A DNA stretch of 61,684 nucleotides from Saccharopolyspora elongata (lineage in GTDB: Bacteria > Actinomycetota > Actinomycetes > Mycobacteriales > Pseudonocardiaceae): contig NZ_SMKW01000057.1 of assembly GCF_004348985.1 (NCBI RefSeq), positions 1 through 61,684 of the forward strand. Direction: 5' to 3'. Positions 8,660 through 16,031 of the stretch are shown one piece after another; within the stretch, counting starts at the first letter, position 1; every line of letters starts with the position of its first letter. The translations under genes and the position numbers were made by a program. The notes under the pieces were generated by a model that did not search any database, was not told where the DNA came from, and saw only the letters and a program-made list of their open reading frames with translations.

Positions 8660-10066
8660 ATGCCCCGAAGCATGCCCAGGAGATCCGCGCTGCGTTTGTT
8701 CGGCGGCGCGGCCATTGCCGGCGGGCTGCTGGCTGCGGCGCCGGCGGTGGCGTCGGGGGCACCGGCCCGGCGGGACTGGAAGCCGGTCGCCGAGGCCGTC
8801 CGCCGCGAATTCCTGTGGGCATGGCAGCACTACGTCGAGCGGGCCATGGGCGCCGACCACATCAAGCCGATCTCCGGCGGCCGGGAGGATTTCTTCGTCG
8901 AGGGCCACTCCATCGGGCTGAGCCTCGTCGAGGCGATCGACACGTTGTGGCTGATGGAAGCCGACTCCGAAGTCGAGCGCGCCGTGCAGTGGGTCAAGGA
9001 GAACCTGAGCTTCGACGTCGACGCGTCGTTCCAGGTGTTCGAGACCAACATCCGGATGGTCGGCGGGCTCGCCGCCGCGTACCACTGCACCGGTGAGCAG
9101 CGGCTGCTCGAACTGGCCGTCGACGTGGCGGACCGGCTGCTCCCGGCCTTCACCGAATCCCCGACCGGCCTGCCCTACCGCTACGTGAACCTGGCGACCG
9201 GCGCGGTCAGCCGGCCGGAGACCAACATCGTCGAGGTCGGCACCTACGTCGCCGAGTTCGGGATCCTCTCGGAGTGGACTGGCGACCGGCGCTACTTCGA
9301 CCTCGCCAAGCAGGCCATGCGGGTCGTCTACGACAAGCGGACCGAACTCGGCCTGCTACCGCACGACATCCACGCCGAAACCGGTGAGTGGCGGAACCGC
9401 CAGGCCACCGTCGGCCCGCCGGGCGACTCCTACTACGAGTACCTCTGGGACGGCTACGCGCTGTTCGGCGACGAAGAACTCCGCCAGTGGTACGACGCGC
9501 TCACCGACGCGATCCTCGCCCACCAGGCCGAACGCCACCAGAACATGCTGTGGTTCCCGCAGGTCGACGCGTTCACCGGGGAAGTCCTCAGCCGCGAGCA
9601 GAGCGTGCTCGCCTCGTTCTACGCCGGTCTGCTCGGCGAATCCGGCCGCGTCGCCGAGGGGCGCGCCTACCACGACGCGTTCAACACCGTGCAGGATGAG
9701 TTCGGGGTGATCCCGACCTCTGTGGACTACTCGACGATGTCGGCGAGCGACCGGAGCAACGCGTTGCGCCCCGAGTTCGCCGACTCGGCGCTCATGCTCT
9801 GGCTGGAAACCGGCGACGAGATCTTCCGGGAACGCGCGAACGTCCACTTCGATCACATGGTGAAGACGTCGAAGACGAAGTACGGCTTCGCCGCTCTCGC
9901 CGACGTCACGGGGAAGCCGCCGTCGCAAGAGGACACCTGTCCGGGCTACTGGTGGTCCGAGCAGATGAAGTACTACTGGCTGCTCTTCTCCGACACCCCG
10001 CGCTTCGACTACCGGAACAACTACCTGAGCACCGAAGCGAACCTCCTCCGCGGAGCCCGCCGCTGA
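8660..10066 (+). CDS. Tat-exported glycoside hydrolase family 47 alpha-mannosidase
   Basis: Class I (inverting, calcium-dependent) alpha-1,2-mannosidase family, common in eukaryotic N-glycan trimming and uncommon in bacteria. The 468-residue product starts with a twin-arginine signal (PRRSALRLFGG, then a hydrophobic stretch to about residue 33), so it is folded and secreted. Family landmarks: DHIKPISGG (66-74), SLVEAIDTLWLM, FQVFETNIR with candidate acid E128, EVGTYVAEFG, GDSYYEYL (255-262), RPEFADSALML and the C-terminal STEAN, where the family Thr binds calcium. ATG 8660 is fixed by AGGAGG at 8649-8654. It stands divergent from the LacI-manA-ABC operon and probably supplies the mannose it imports. 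Confidence 0.85.
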   Translation: MPRSMPRRSALRLFGGAAIAGGLLAAAPAVASGAPARRDWKPVAEAVRREFLWAWQHYVERAMGADHIKPISGGREDFFVEGHSIGLSLVEAIDTLWLMEADSEVERAVQWVKENLSFDVDASFQVFETNIRMVGGLAAAYHCTGEQRLLELAVDVADRLLPAFTESPTGLPYRYVNLATGAVSRPETNIVEVGTYVAEFGILSEWTGDRRYFDLAKQAMRVVYDKRTELGLLPHDIHAETGEWRNRQATVGPPGDSYYEYLWDGYALFGDEELRQWYDALTDAILAHQAERHQNMLWFPQVDAFTGEVLSREQSVLASFYAGLLGESGRVAEGRAYHDAFNTVQDEFGVIPTSVDYSTMSASDRSNALRPEFADSALMLWLETGDEIFRERANVHFDHMVKTSKTKYGFAALADVTGKPPSQEDTCPGYWWSEQMKYYWLLFSDTPRFDYRNNYLSTEANLLRGARR

Positions 10067-10074
10067 CGCAGGGG

Positions 10075-10141
10075 TGACAGGAAAGTTCCCATGCTCTCAG
10101 CCTGCCGCCGGCGGGAGTGGAGCATGGGAACCTTCCTGTCA
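10075..10141. repeat. Inverted pair of 22-bp repeats forming a gene-end hairpin
   Basis: One copy at 10075-10096 and an inverted copy at 10120-10141, with one mismatch between arms and a 23-base loop that is itself GC-palindromic. It begins 8 bases after the GH47 stop and ends 36 bases before cutA, so as RNA it would form a very stable stem that could act as terminator or processing block. Confidence 0.85.
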
Positions 10142-10177
10142 CCGCACCCGCCGCGGGCCGCTGGCTACGCTGGGCGC

Positions 10178-10495
10178 ATGGCTGATCATGTGCAGGTCGT
10201 GACCACCACCGACTCCGAGCAGGCGGCCGCCGAGCTGGCCCGCGGCGTCGTCGAGGCGCGGCTGGGGGCTTGCGTTCAGGTCGTGCCGATCCGGAGCTTC
10301 TACGTGTGGGAGGGCGCCGCCCAGGACGACGCCGAGTGGCAGCTGCAGATCAAGACCTCGGCCGGGCGGCTCCCGGAACTCGTCGAGCACCTCAGGGCCA
10401 ACCACGGCTACGACGTGCCGGAGATCATCGCCACCCCGATCGTCGGCGGCAACCCCGCCTACCTGGCCTGGGTCGACGACCAGACCCGCCCGTAG
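10178..10495 (+). CDS. cutA: CutA1 divalent-cation tolerance protein
   Basis: Small trimeric cytoplasmic protein of the PII-like fold, linked to copper tolerance in E. coli; its exact role is unsettled. The 105 residues carry the family core: VVTTTDSEQAAAELA at the N-terminus, RLGACVQV, the SFYVWEG strand, QLQIKTS and the C-terminal GYDVPEIIATPI. The ATG at 10178 gives the normal family length. The gene stands between the repeat hairpin after GH47 and a DUF3817 gene, 76 bases upstream of the latter. Confidence 0.93.
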   Translation: MADHVQVVTTTDSEQAAAELARGVVEARLGACVQVVPIRSFYVWEGAAQDDAEWQLQIKTSAGRLPELVEHLRANHGYDVPEIIATPIVGGNPAYLAWVDDQTRP

Positions 10496-10571
10496 CGGAC
10501 CGGCATCGGTGTGATCGGCGACACCCGGCACACTCGCAGGGGAGTGCCGTTGGAACGGAAGTGGGTTTGAC

Positions 10572-10931
10572 GTGCCGCGTACGTATGCCGGGTGGTTCCG
10601 GGCGGTTGCGATCGCCGAGGCGTTCTCGTGGGTCGGTCTGCTGGTGGCGATGGCGTTCAAGTACGGCTTTCAGCAGCCGCTGGGCGTGACGGTCATGGGC
10701 TGGGTCCACGGGCTGGTCTTCACCGCCTACGTGGTGACCTGCCTCGTCGTGTTCAGCCCGCTGCGCTGGCGGTTCGGGGTGCTGGTGCTGGCGCTGGTGG
10801 CGTCCATCCCGCCGCTGGCGTCGGTGTGGTTCGAGCGCTGGGCGAACCGGCGCGGGCTGCTGACCGAATCGGACTCCGACGAGCCGACGTTCTGGGGTCG
10901 CGTCCGCTACGCGGTGCGCGAGCTGAACTGA
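10572..10931 (+). CDS. DUF3817 integral membrane protein
   Basis: A 119-residue protein with three hydrophobic segments (about residues 11-28, 35-57, 62-82) and a charged C-terminal tail. The N-terminal pattern FRAVAIAEAFSWVGLLVAMAFK-like (F-x-A-E-x-x-S, ending in KYGF) is the DUF3817 hallmark. Function unknown; members in actinobacteria are small inner-membrane proteins. Starts with GTG at 10572. Its stop is one base from the stop of the convergent MarR gene. Confidence 0.8.
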   Translation: MPRTYAGWFRAVAIAEAFSWVGLLVAMAFKYGFQQPLGVTVMGWVHGLVFTAYVVTCLVVFSPLRWRFGVLVLALVASIPPLASVWFERWANRRGLLTESDSDEPTFWGRVRYAVRELN

Positions 10932-10932
10932 C

Positions 10933-11433
10933 TCAGAAGTCCCCGGCGGCGTGCCGCACCTTGCCGAGCAGCTCGGTGAGCTGCTGGGTCTGCCGCTCGG
11001 TGATGCCGCGCAGCCCGAAGTCGATCTCCGTGACCGACTCGGTCGCCTTCTTCATCAGGTCCAGGCCGTCCTCGGTGATCTCCACCAGGGTGGTGCGCCG
11101 GTCCGTGGGGTGCGGCACCCGCCGGACCAGGCCGTCCTGCTCCAGCCGGTCGACGATGTTGGTGACGCTGGTCGGGTGCAGTTGCAGCCGGTCGCCCATG
11201 ACGCGCATCGGGAGGCTGCCGCGCCGCGAGAAGCTCAGCAGCACCAGCGCCTCGTACCGGGCGAACGTCAGGTTGTGCGGTCGCAGCGCACCGTCGACCG
11301 CCGATTGCAGGATCTGCTGGACCCGCATCACGCTCGTCACCGCGGCCATCGTCGTCGACGGGCCTACCCGGTCGGCCCAGATCTCGGCCGCGCGAGCGAT
11401 TGGGTCGAAGGGCAGTGGACTACGGGTGCTCAT
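10933..11433 (-). CDS. MarR-family transcriptional regulator
   Basis: A 166-residue winged-helix dimeric repressor. The DNA-binding core spans about residues 55-125 (YEALVLLSFSRRGSLPMRV, then LQLHPTSVTNIVDRLEQDGLV and the wing VRRVPHPTDRRTTLVEIT, with the conserved D-x-R of the wing). The C-terminal helices would dimerise. It has no obvious regulated partner in an operon: it is convergent with DUF3817 and divergent from the thiamine-binding protein gene, which it might control. Confidence 0.9.
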   Translation of the reverse strand: MSTRSPLPFDPIARAAEIWADRVGPSTTMAAVTSVMRVQQILQSAVDGALRPHNLTFARYEALVLLSFSRRGSLPMRVMGDRLQLHPTSVTNIVDRLEQDGLVRRVPHPTDRRTTLVEITEDGLDLMKKATESVTEIDFGLRGITERQTQQLTELLGKVRHAAGDF

Positions 11434-11573
11434 GGTGTTCGACGCTAGCAGCGGTTACCGACGAGTTGGTGGCTGTGGTGCGGGTCGGGCGAAATCAGGA
11501 GACCGCGCCGCTGCCCGAGCATGATCGAGGTGACCGGCGGACCACGCCGCCGGTCCGGAATGGAGGAGCAGAC

Positions 11574-11876
11574 GTGCTAGTTGCGTTCAGCGTGGCCCCG
11601 AGCGGGGCCGGGGACAGCGACAGTGTCAGCGAGGCGGTCGCCGCCGCGGTGAAGGTGGTGCGGGAGTCCGGGCTGCCGCACGAGACGACTTCGATGTTCA
11701 CCACGATCGAAGGCGAGTGGGACGAGGTGATGGACGTCGTGAAGCGGGCCACCGAGGCGGCCTCGGCGAACGCGCCGCGCACCAGCCTCGTGCTCAAGGC
11801 GGACATCCGGCCGGGGCACACCGACCAGCTGCATTCGAAGGTGCGGCGGGTCGAGGAGCACCTGCGCGGGGAGTAG
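11574..11876 (+). CDS. MTH1187-family thiamine-binding protein
   Basis: A 100-residue member of the DUF77/YqgV group, ferredoxin-like proteins that bind thiamine pyrimidine or thiamine in the cytoplasm. Recognisable by VLVAFSVAPSG at the start, the helix carrying VRESGLPHETTSMFTTIEGEW and the C-terminal strand SLVLKADIRPG. GTG 11574 follows a GGAGGA site at 11562-11567. Shares a divergent promoter region with the MarR gene. Confidence 0.85.
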   Translation: MLVAFSVAPSGAGDSDSVSEAVAAAVKVVRESGLPHETTSMFTTIEGEWDEVMDVVKRATEAASANAPRTSLVLKADIRPGHTDQLHSKVRRVEEHLRGE

Positions 11877-11887
11877 GCGCAGCAAAA

Positions 11888-11918
11888 GACCGGGGGCGGC
11901 GAGCAGCCGCCCCCGGTC
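11888..11918. terminator. Bidirectional intrinsic terminator
   Basis: Perfect 13-bp stem (11888-11900 with 11906-11918) and 5-base loop. On the minus strand it is followed by a TCTTTT tract, so it ends the chaplin-like gene; it also separates the convergent thiamine-binding gene. Confidence 0.85.
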
Positions 11919-11934
11919 CGGCGCTTTGGATGCG

Positions 11935-12189
11935 TCAGCCCTTGGGGTGGTCCACGACCGGCGCGTTGACGCAGTTGTTGGCCTGCGGCGACAGGATCGG
12001 CACGACAACACCGATGGCGGCACCGACGTTGTTGCCGCACGCCTGCACCGGGACGGCGCTGACGTTGTTGTCATTGACCGCGTTGATGCCGTCGTTGTCG
12101 GCGCTGTCCGCGAACGCGGCGGTGCCGAGGGTCAGGACACCGAGGGTGGCGGCACCGGCGACGCCGGCAACACGGGTAGCAATACGCAC
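11935..12189 (-). CDS. Chaplin-like small secreted protein
   Basis: An 84-residue protein with a Sec signal peptide (cleavage predicted after AFA, residue 27) and a mature part of about 57 residues. Two cysteines, C51 in QACGNNVG and C73 in ANNCVN, are separated by a hydrophobic Val/Ile-rich stretch and flanked by Asn-rich sequence, the arrangement of short chaplins, surface-active amyloid proteins that coat aerial hyphae and spores. GTG start with AGAGG about 10 bases upstream. No sortase signal or second chaplin domain. Family call by pattern, moderately sure. Confidence 0.65.
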   Translation of the reverse strand: MRIATRVAGVAGAATLGVLTLGTAAFADSADNDGINAVNDNNVSAVPVQACGNNVGAAIGVVVPILSPQANNCVNAPVVDHPKG

Positions 12190-12479
12190 TGTTTCGTACC
12201 TCTCGTTGAACTACTGACTGAAGGTCCCCCAAACGGAGGCCCCGCAGACCCGTGAGAAAACAACCGTCACTCGCGGGCTCGGTTTCCACTTCGGTGGTCA
12301 AAGCCGCCGAGCCTTAGGGGTGAACCCGCTTAGTCACCTGTTCGAGCGACATTTCCTCACTGCTTCGGTTTGATCTCGGGAGCCGTCGGCGTGTCGGTTC
12401 TGGACGTGTGGTTTCGCAGGCCGCGGAAGATCTGCCGCCCAGCGACCACGCGACCGGCGGGACGTGTCAGGATGGAGGT
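12190..12479. other. Intergenic region upstream of chaplin-like and thioredoxin-TPR genes
   Basis: About 290 bases without a convincing gene, lying between divergently transcribed units. Slightly lower GC than surroundings. It must carry two promoters; I see no clear riboswitch or palindromic operator. Confidence 0.5.
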
Positions 12480-13442
12480 GTGACGAGGCCGGATCCACGC
12501 CAGCAAGCAGCAGCGATGTCCGCCGCGATGGCGGGCGCAGTCGACCTGTCGGCCCTGAAGAACCGGGCCGACGCCACCGCCCGGGCCGCCGCCCAGCCGC
12601 CCGCCAACGGCGACAGCCCGGCGGCGCCGGCGAGCGCCGCGGTCATCGATGTCACCGAGGCCACCTTCCAGGCCGAGGTCGTCGAGCGGTCGCTGCAGGT
12701 GCCCGTGATCGTCGACCTGTGGGCGACGTGGTGCGGACCGTGCAAGCAGCTGTCGCCGGTGCTGGAGCGGCTCGCCCAGGAGAGCAACGGCGCCTGGGTC
12801 CTGGCCAAGGTGGACGTCGACGCGAACCCGCGCATCGCGCAGCTCTTCCAGGTGCAGTCGGTGCCCACGGTGATCGCCATCGCCGGCGGTCAGCCCGTGG
12901 ACGCCTTCTCCGGCGCCCAGCCGGAACCGCAGATCCGGCAGTGGATCGACTCGCTGCTGAACGCCCTACGCGACCAGCTGCCCGGCATCCGCGCGGCCGA
13001 GGAGGGCGTCGAGCCCATCGCCGAGGAGCCCGAGGACCCGCGGTTCACCGCCGCCGAGGACGCGCTGGAGAGCGGCGACTACGCCGCCGCCGAGGCCGCC
13101 TATCAGAAGATCCTCGACAGCGAGCCGAACAACGAGCAGGCCAAGGCCGCGCTGGCGCAGGTCCGCTTCACCGCCCGCGCCGAACAGGCCGACCCGGCCG
13201 CGATCGAGCGGGCCGACGCGGCCCCCGATGATGTCGACGCGCAGCTCGCCGCCGCGGACGCGGAGGTCGCCGTCGGCCGGGTGGCGGAGGGCTTCGACCG
13301 GCTGATCCGCGCGATCAAGCGCACGTCCGGCGACGACCGGGACCGGATCCGCCGGCACCTGATCGAAATGTTCGAGGTCTTCCCCGAAGGCGACGACCGG
13401 GTCGCCGCGGCCCGCCGGGCGCTGGCCAGCGCCCTGTTCTGA
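12480..13442 (+). CDS. Thioredoxin-TPR protein (YbbN/CnoX-like)
   Basis: 320 residues. A flexible Ala-rich N-terminus is followed by a thioredoxin fold (about 55-165) with active site WCGPC (C85, C88) and cis-Pro loop QSVPTV, then a TPR-like helical region of about 140 residues (FTAAEDALESGDYAAAE, repeated pattern). E. coli CnoX/YbbN has this layout and acts as chaperone-redox protector, but lacks the second Cys; here both are present, so disulfide exchange is possible. GTG 12480 has GGATGGAG just upstream. A strong terminator follows. Confidence 0.88.
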   Translation: MTRPDPRQQAAAMSAAMAGAVDLSALKNRADATARAAAQPPANGDSPAAPASAAVIDVTEATFQAEVVERSLQVPVIVDLWATWCGPCKQLSPVLERLAQESNGAWVLAKVDVDANPRIAQLFQVQSVPTVIAIAGGQPVDAFSGAQPEPQIRQWIDSLLNALRDQLPGIRAAEEGVEPIAEEPEDPRFTAAEDALESGDYAAAEAAYQKILDSEPNNEQAKAALAQVRFTARAEQADPAAIERADAAPDDVDAQLAAADAEVAVGRVAEGFDRLIRAIKRTSGDDRDRIRRHLIEMFEVFPEGDDRVAAARRALASALF

Positions 13443-13452
13443 GCGGGGTTTC

Positions 13453-13492
13453 CCGGGCGCCGATTTCACGCGAAGTCGGCGCCCGGTCTTTT
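13453..13492 (+). terminator. Intrinsic terminator after the thioredoxin-TPR gene
   Basis: 11-bp perfect GC stem (13453-13463 with 13476-13486), 12-base loop, then TCTTTT. Also separates the convergent phosphatase gene. Confidence 0.85.
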
Positions 13493-13497
13493 GCGCC

Positions 13498-14211
13498 CTA
13501 GTCGAGGAGCCTGTTCCGCAAGGCGGTCACATCCGCGTCGGGAAGGCCGCCGGAACGCAGGTATCCCGCCATGTCGCGCGAGGTCGCGGCCTCGTGGATG
13601 AGGTCGCCCGCCGTCGTGCCGTGCTCGGCGATGAGCTCTTCGATCTTCGGTGTGTCGTCGCCCAGACCCACCTTGGCGCACTGCTCGGCGCGGCGGACGT
13701 GGCTGAGGGCGTAGTCATCGGCGATATCCGCTGGGTCGGCGCCGACCAGGGCGAGCAGCACGAGCACGATCAGGCCGGTGCGGTCTCGCCCGCCGCCGCA
13801 ATGCACCAGCACGCCGCCCGGTTCTGCGCGGGCGATCGCTCCGCACACCTCCGCGGTGCGCTGCGGGAACCGGTCCAGGAACGCCCGGTAGTACAGCGGG
13901 GTGCAGGAGATTCCGCCGCCCCACCGGTCCCAGAAGTCGGTGTCGGAGTGGTCGTCCAGCGGTAGGTGCACCGTCGTCAGTTCGGGCGGGCGCGGTGCTG
14001 CGTCCGGCTCCTGCTCGTCGTCTCCGGTCAGGTCGATGATCGTGCGGATGCCGTGCTGCTGGAGCCCGGACCACCCTGCCGCGGTGAGGGCCGCCGGGTC
14101 CTCTGAGCGAACCACCGCTGCCCAGCGGGTTGCCCGGCCCTCGCCGGTGCGGAGGCCGCCGAGATCCCGCGCGTTCAGGAAGCCTTCCCAGTCGAGAACT
14201 CGTTCCGTCAT
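13498..14211 (-). CDS. Tyrosine-protein phosphatase family protein (DSP/PtpB-like)
   Basis: 237 residues with the cysteine-phosphatase P-loop HCGGGRDRTG (nucleophile C138, Arg144) and upstream NARDLGGL motif at residues 13-20, typical of the PtpB/Y-phosphatase-3 group that hydrolyses phosphotyrosine or phosphoinositides. No signal peptide, so cytoplasmic unless exported otherwise. ATG 14211 is preferred because it begins just before the conserved N-terminal motif and because an upstream TTG reading would run through the neighbouring terminator. No ribosome site is obvious. Monocistronic. Confidence 0.85.
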   Translation of the reverse strand: MTERVLDWEGFLNARDLGGLRTGEGRATRWAAVVRSEDPAALTAAGWSGLQQHGIRTIIDLTGDDEQEPDAAPRPPELTTVHLPLDDHSDTDFWDRWGGGISCTPLYYRAFLDRFPQRTAEVCGAIARAEPGGVLVHCGGGRDRTGLIVLVLLALVGADPADIADDYALSHVRRAEQCAKVGLGDDTPKIEELIAEHGTTAGDLIHEAATSRDMAGYLRSGGLPDADVTALRNRLLD

Positions 14212-14249
14212 ACCCGTGGGACGTGCGTGGCCGGTTCGGGTTGTGCGCA

Positions 14250-14287
14250 AGGAAAAAGCGGTGCCGCCCCGATCCGGGACGACACCG
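14250..14287 (-). terminator. Intrinsic terminator of the metallopeptidase gene
   Basis: On the minus strand an imperfect GC-rich stem with GCGGTG and CACCGC ends is followed by TTTTTCC (14250-14256 region). Ends transcription of the zinc-peptidase gene before the phosphatase gene. Confidence 0.75.
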
Positions 14288-14301
14288 CCGGTTCCGTCAG
14301 C

Positions 14302-15780
14302 TCACGCGCCGTACTTGGTGCTGCACGGGGCGAATCCTTCCTGGACGCCGACCCGGAAGGCCTCCACCCGGGCGAACCCGACGGGCACCTGATCGCCGTT
14401 GACGTTTGCCGAGATCAGGCTGTCCTCGCCGAGCAGCGCGGACACGCCCTCGTCGATGTCGTCCGGCGCGATCCGCAGGCTGCCGACCGGGTTGCGCTGC
14501 CCGAACGGGTCCTCGACCAGCAGCCCGCTCCACGAACCGACCATGCAGGCGGTGCGCAGGCCGGCGGCCTCGTCGTCCAGCGGCAGCCCCGTGGCCTTCT
14601 GCACCGACAGCGCATACCTGGATGCGACCTGGGCGTATGCGGCGAAATCGCCGTAGCCTGTGGAGTCCGCGTTCTTGCTCGGCGGTTGGCCGATCTTCTG
14701 CAACGCCGCCATGTCCAGCGAGATCGTGTTCGTGCTGGGGCAGTACGACGCCGGTGATGTGGCCTGCTGGCTGCCGCACGGCTTCAGCCCGGCGACGATC
14801 TTGGGCGGCTCGGCGCCGGTGTCGCGGAACACCGTGCGCAGGCTCTTCTCCACCGCGTCGAGGCTCTGCTGGTCCACGGGGAGGTTGGCGTTCTCCTTCT
14901 GGATGGGCTTCCACGCCTGGAAGAGCGTCGTGCGCCGCTGGACGTCGTTGAAGTCCATCTTGGCGCAGCGCTGCGGGCCCTCGCTGAACCCGAACTGGAA
15001 CGCCGTGACCCGGTCGAACGCGGAACCGTGCGCGTTGCCGTCGCGGAAGTCGGCATCGCCCGGCGAGTCGCGGATGAAGTTCAGCACGCCCATGACCTCG
15101 TTGAGGCCCTGCCCGGTGGAAACCTGGAAGTACTTCGAGGAACCCTCGGCGACGTGCCGGAAGTACGCGCCGGTGAAGCAGTCCGCCTGCTGCTCCAGCA
15201 CGATCACCTGGTCGTTCGAGGTGGCCGTGCTCGCGCGGTGCTGCACGGCGTGCCCGATCTCGTGCGCGAGCACCGTCACCACGGCCATCGGCCCGAAACT
15301 GTTGTTCAGCTCGGGGAGCAGGGTGCCCCGGTCCCACGCGATGGAGTCCTCCGGCGGGCAGTAGAAGGCGTTGACCACGCCCGCCGTGTTCTGCCCGCAC
15401 AGCTGGAGGCCGGGACCGCCCGAGTCGTAGGACACCAGCCGCTTGACCGGCTCGAAGCGCTTGCCGGGGAAGGCCTTCGGGAACGTCTCGCTCCAGTACT
15501 CGTCGATGTCGGCGACCGCGTCGCGCGCGAGCTTGTCCATCGCGCCGTTGTCGGTGCCCTCCACCGGTAAGGACGAACTCGGCGCACCTTCCTTGGGGCC
15601 GCTCGGGCCGTTGGTGGCGGGCAGGCCGGCGACCTCGGTCGTCGAGTAGCCGCCGAGCGTCGTGGGGGTGCCGCTGATCGGCCGCGAGCACCCGCCGATC
15701 AGGGCCGCACACGCGAGCACGGAGACCGCGGTGCCGAGGATCCGCTTTCGCCGTCGGGTTCTTGTCGATACCGGTACCAC
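14302..15780 (-). CDS. Neutral zinc metallopeptidase-like lipoprotein (LpqM-like)
   Basis: 492 residues. A lipoprotein signal ends at LIGGC (C31), so it is anchored outside the membrane. The zinc motif HEIGH is at 173-177 (VLAHEIGHAVQHR) with E196 in LEQQADC as third-ligand candidate. Paired Cys residues (FYCPPED, LKPCGS, YCPS) suggest disulfides. It resembles the mycobacterial lipoprotein peptidase LpqM and the YpfJ/neutral zinc metallopeptidase group. Substrate unknown. A paralog is encoded immediately upstream on the same strand (16032-17279). GTG start. Confidence 0.82.
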   Translation of the reverse strand: MVPVSTRTRRRKRILGTAVSVLACAALIGGCSRPISGTPTTLGGYSTTEVAGLPATNGPSGPKEGAPSSSLPVEGTDNGAMDKLARDAVADIDEYWSETFPKAFPGKRFEPVKRLVSYDSGGPGLQLCGQNTAGVVNAFYCPPEDSIAWDRGTLLPELNNSFGPMAVVTVLAHEIGHAVQHRASTATSNDQVIVLEQQADCFTGAYFRHVAEGSSKYFQVSTGQGLNEVMGVLNFIRDSPGDADFRDGNAHGSAFDRVTAFQFGFSEGPQRCAKMDFNDVQRRTTLFQAWKPIQKENANLPVDQQSLDAVEKSLRTVFRDTGAEPPKIVAGLKPCGSQQATSPASYCPSTNTISLDMAALQKIGQPPSKNADSTGYGDFAAYAQVASRYALSVQKATGLPLDDEAAGLRTACMVGSWSGLLVEDPFGQRNPVGSLRIAPDDIDEGVSALLGEDSLISANVNGDQVPVGFARVEAFRVGVQEGFAPCSTKYGA

Positions 15781-15911
15781 TGACGCGCCCCATCCTGCTG
15801 GCCGAAGTCCTCCTGCGCCGGGCCGGCGGCAGTGCCACCCGGTGCCGGAGCAGCCTATCGGTTACCTGATCGACCTCACGTGCGATCTCGCCGGATCGCG
15901 GAGGGGCGGGG

Positions 15912-15933
15912 TGACAGGAAGGTTCCCATGCTC
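15912..15933 (+). repeat. Single copy of the 22-bp interspersed repeat
   Basis: GACAGGAAGGTTCCCATG type copy between the two tandem metallopeptidase genes (250-base gap without a gene). Confidence 0.85.
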
Positions 15934-16031
15934 ACGCCGGGCTGCGATGCGTGACAGGCACTGGTGGGCTGGGCGGTGCGCCACCCGCCCGGGATCATCC
16001 GGGCGCGCGCCGACTACGACGCAGGTCCTGA

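Noticed and set aside
12190..12479. Riboswitch in the leader upstream of the thioredoxin-TPR gene
   Set aside because: A few short hairpins can be drawn, but no known riboswitch core or pairing pattern could be recognised by eye.
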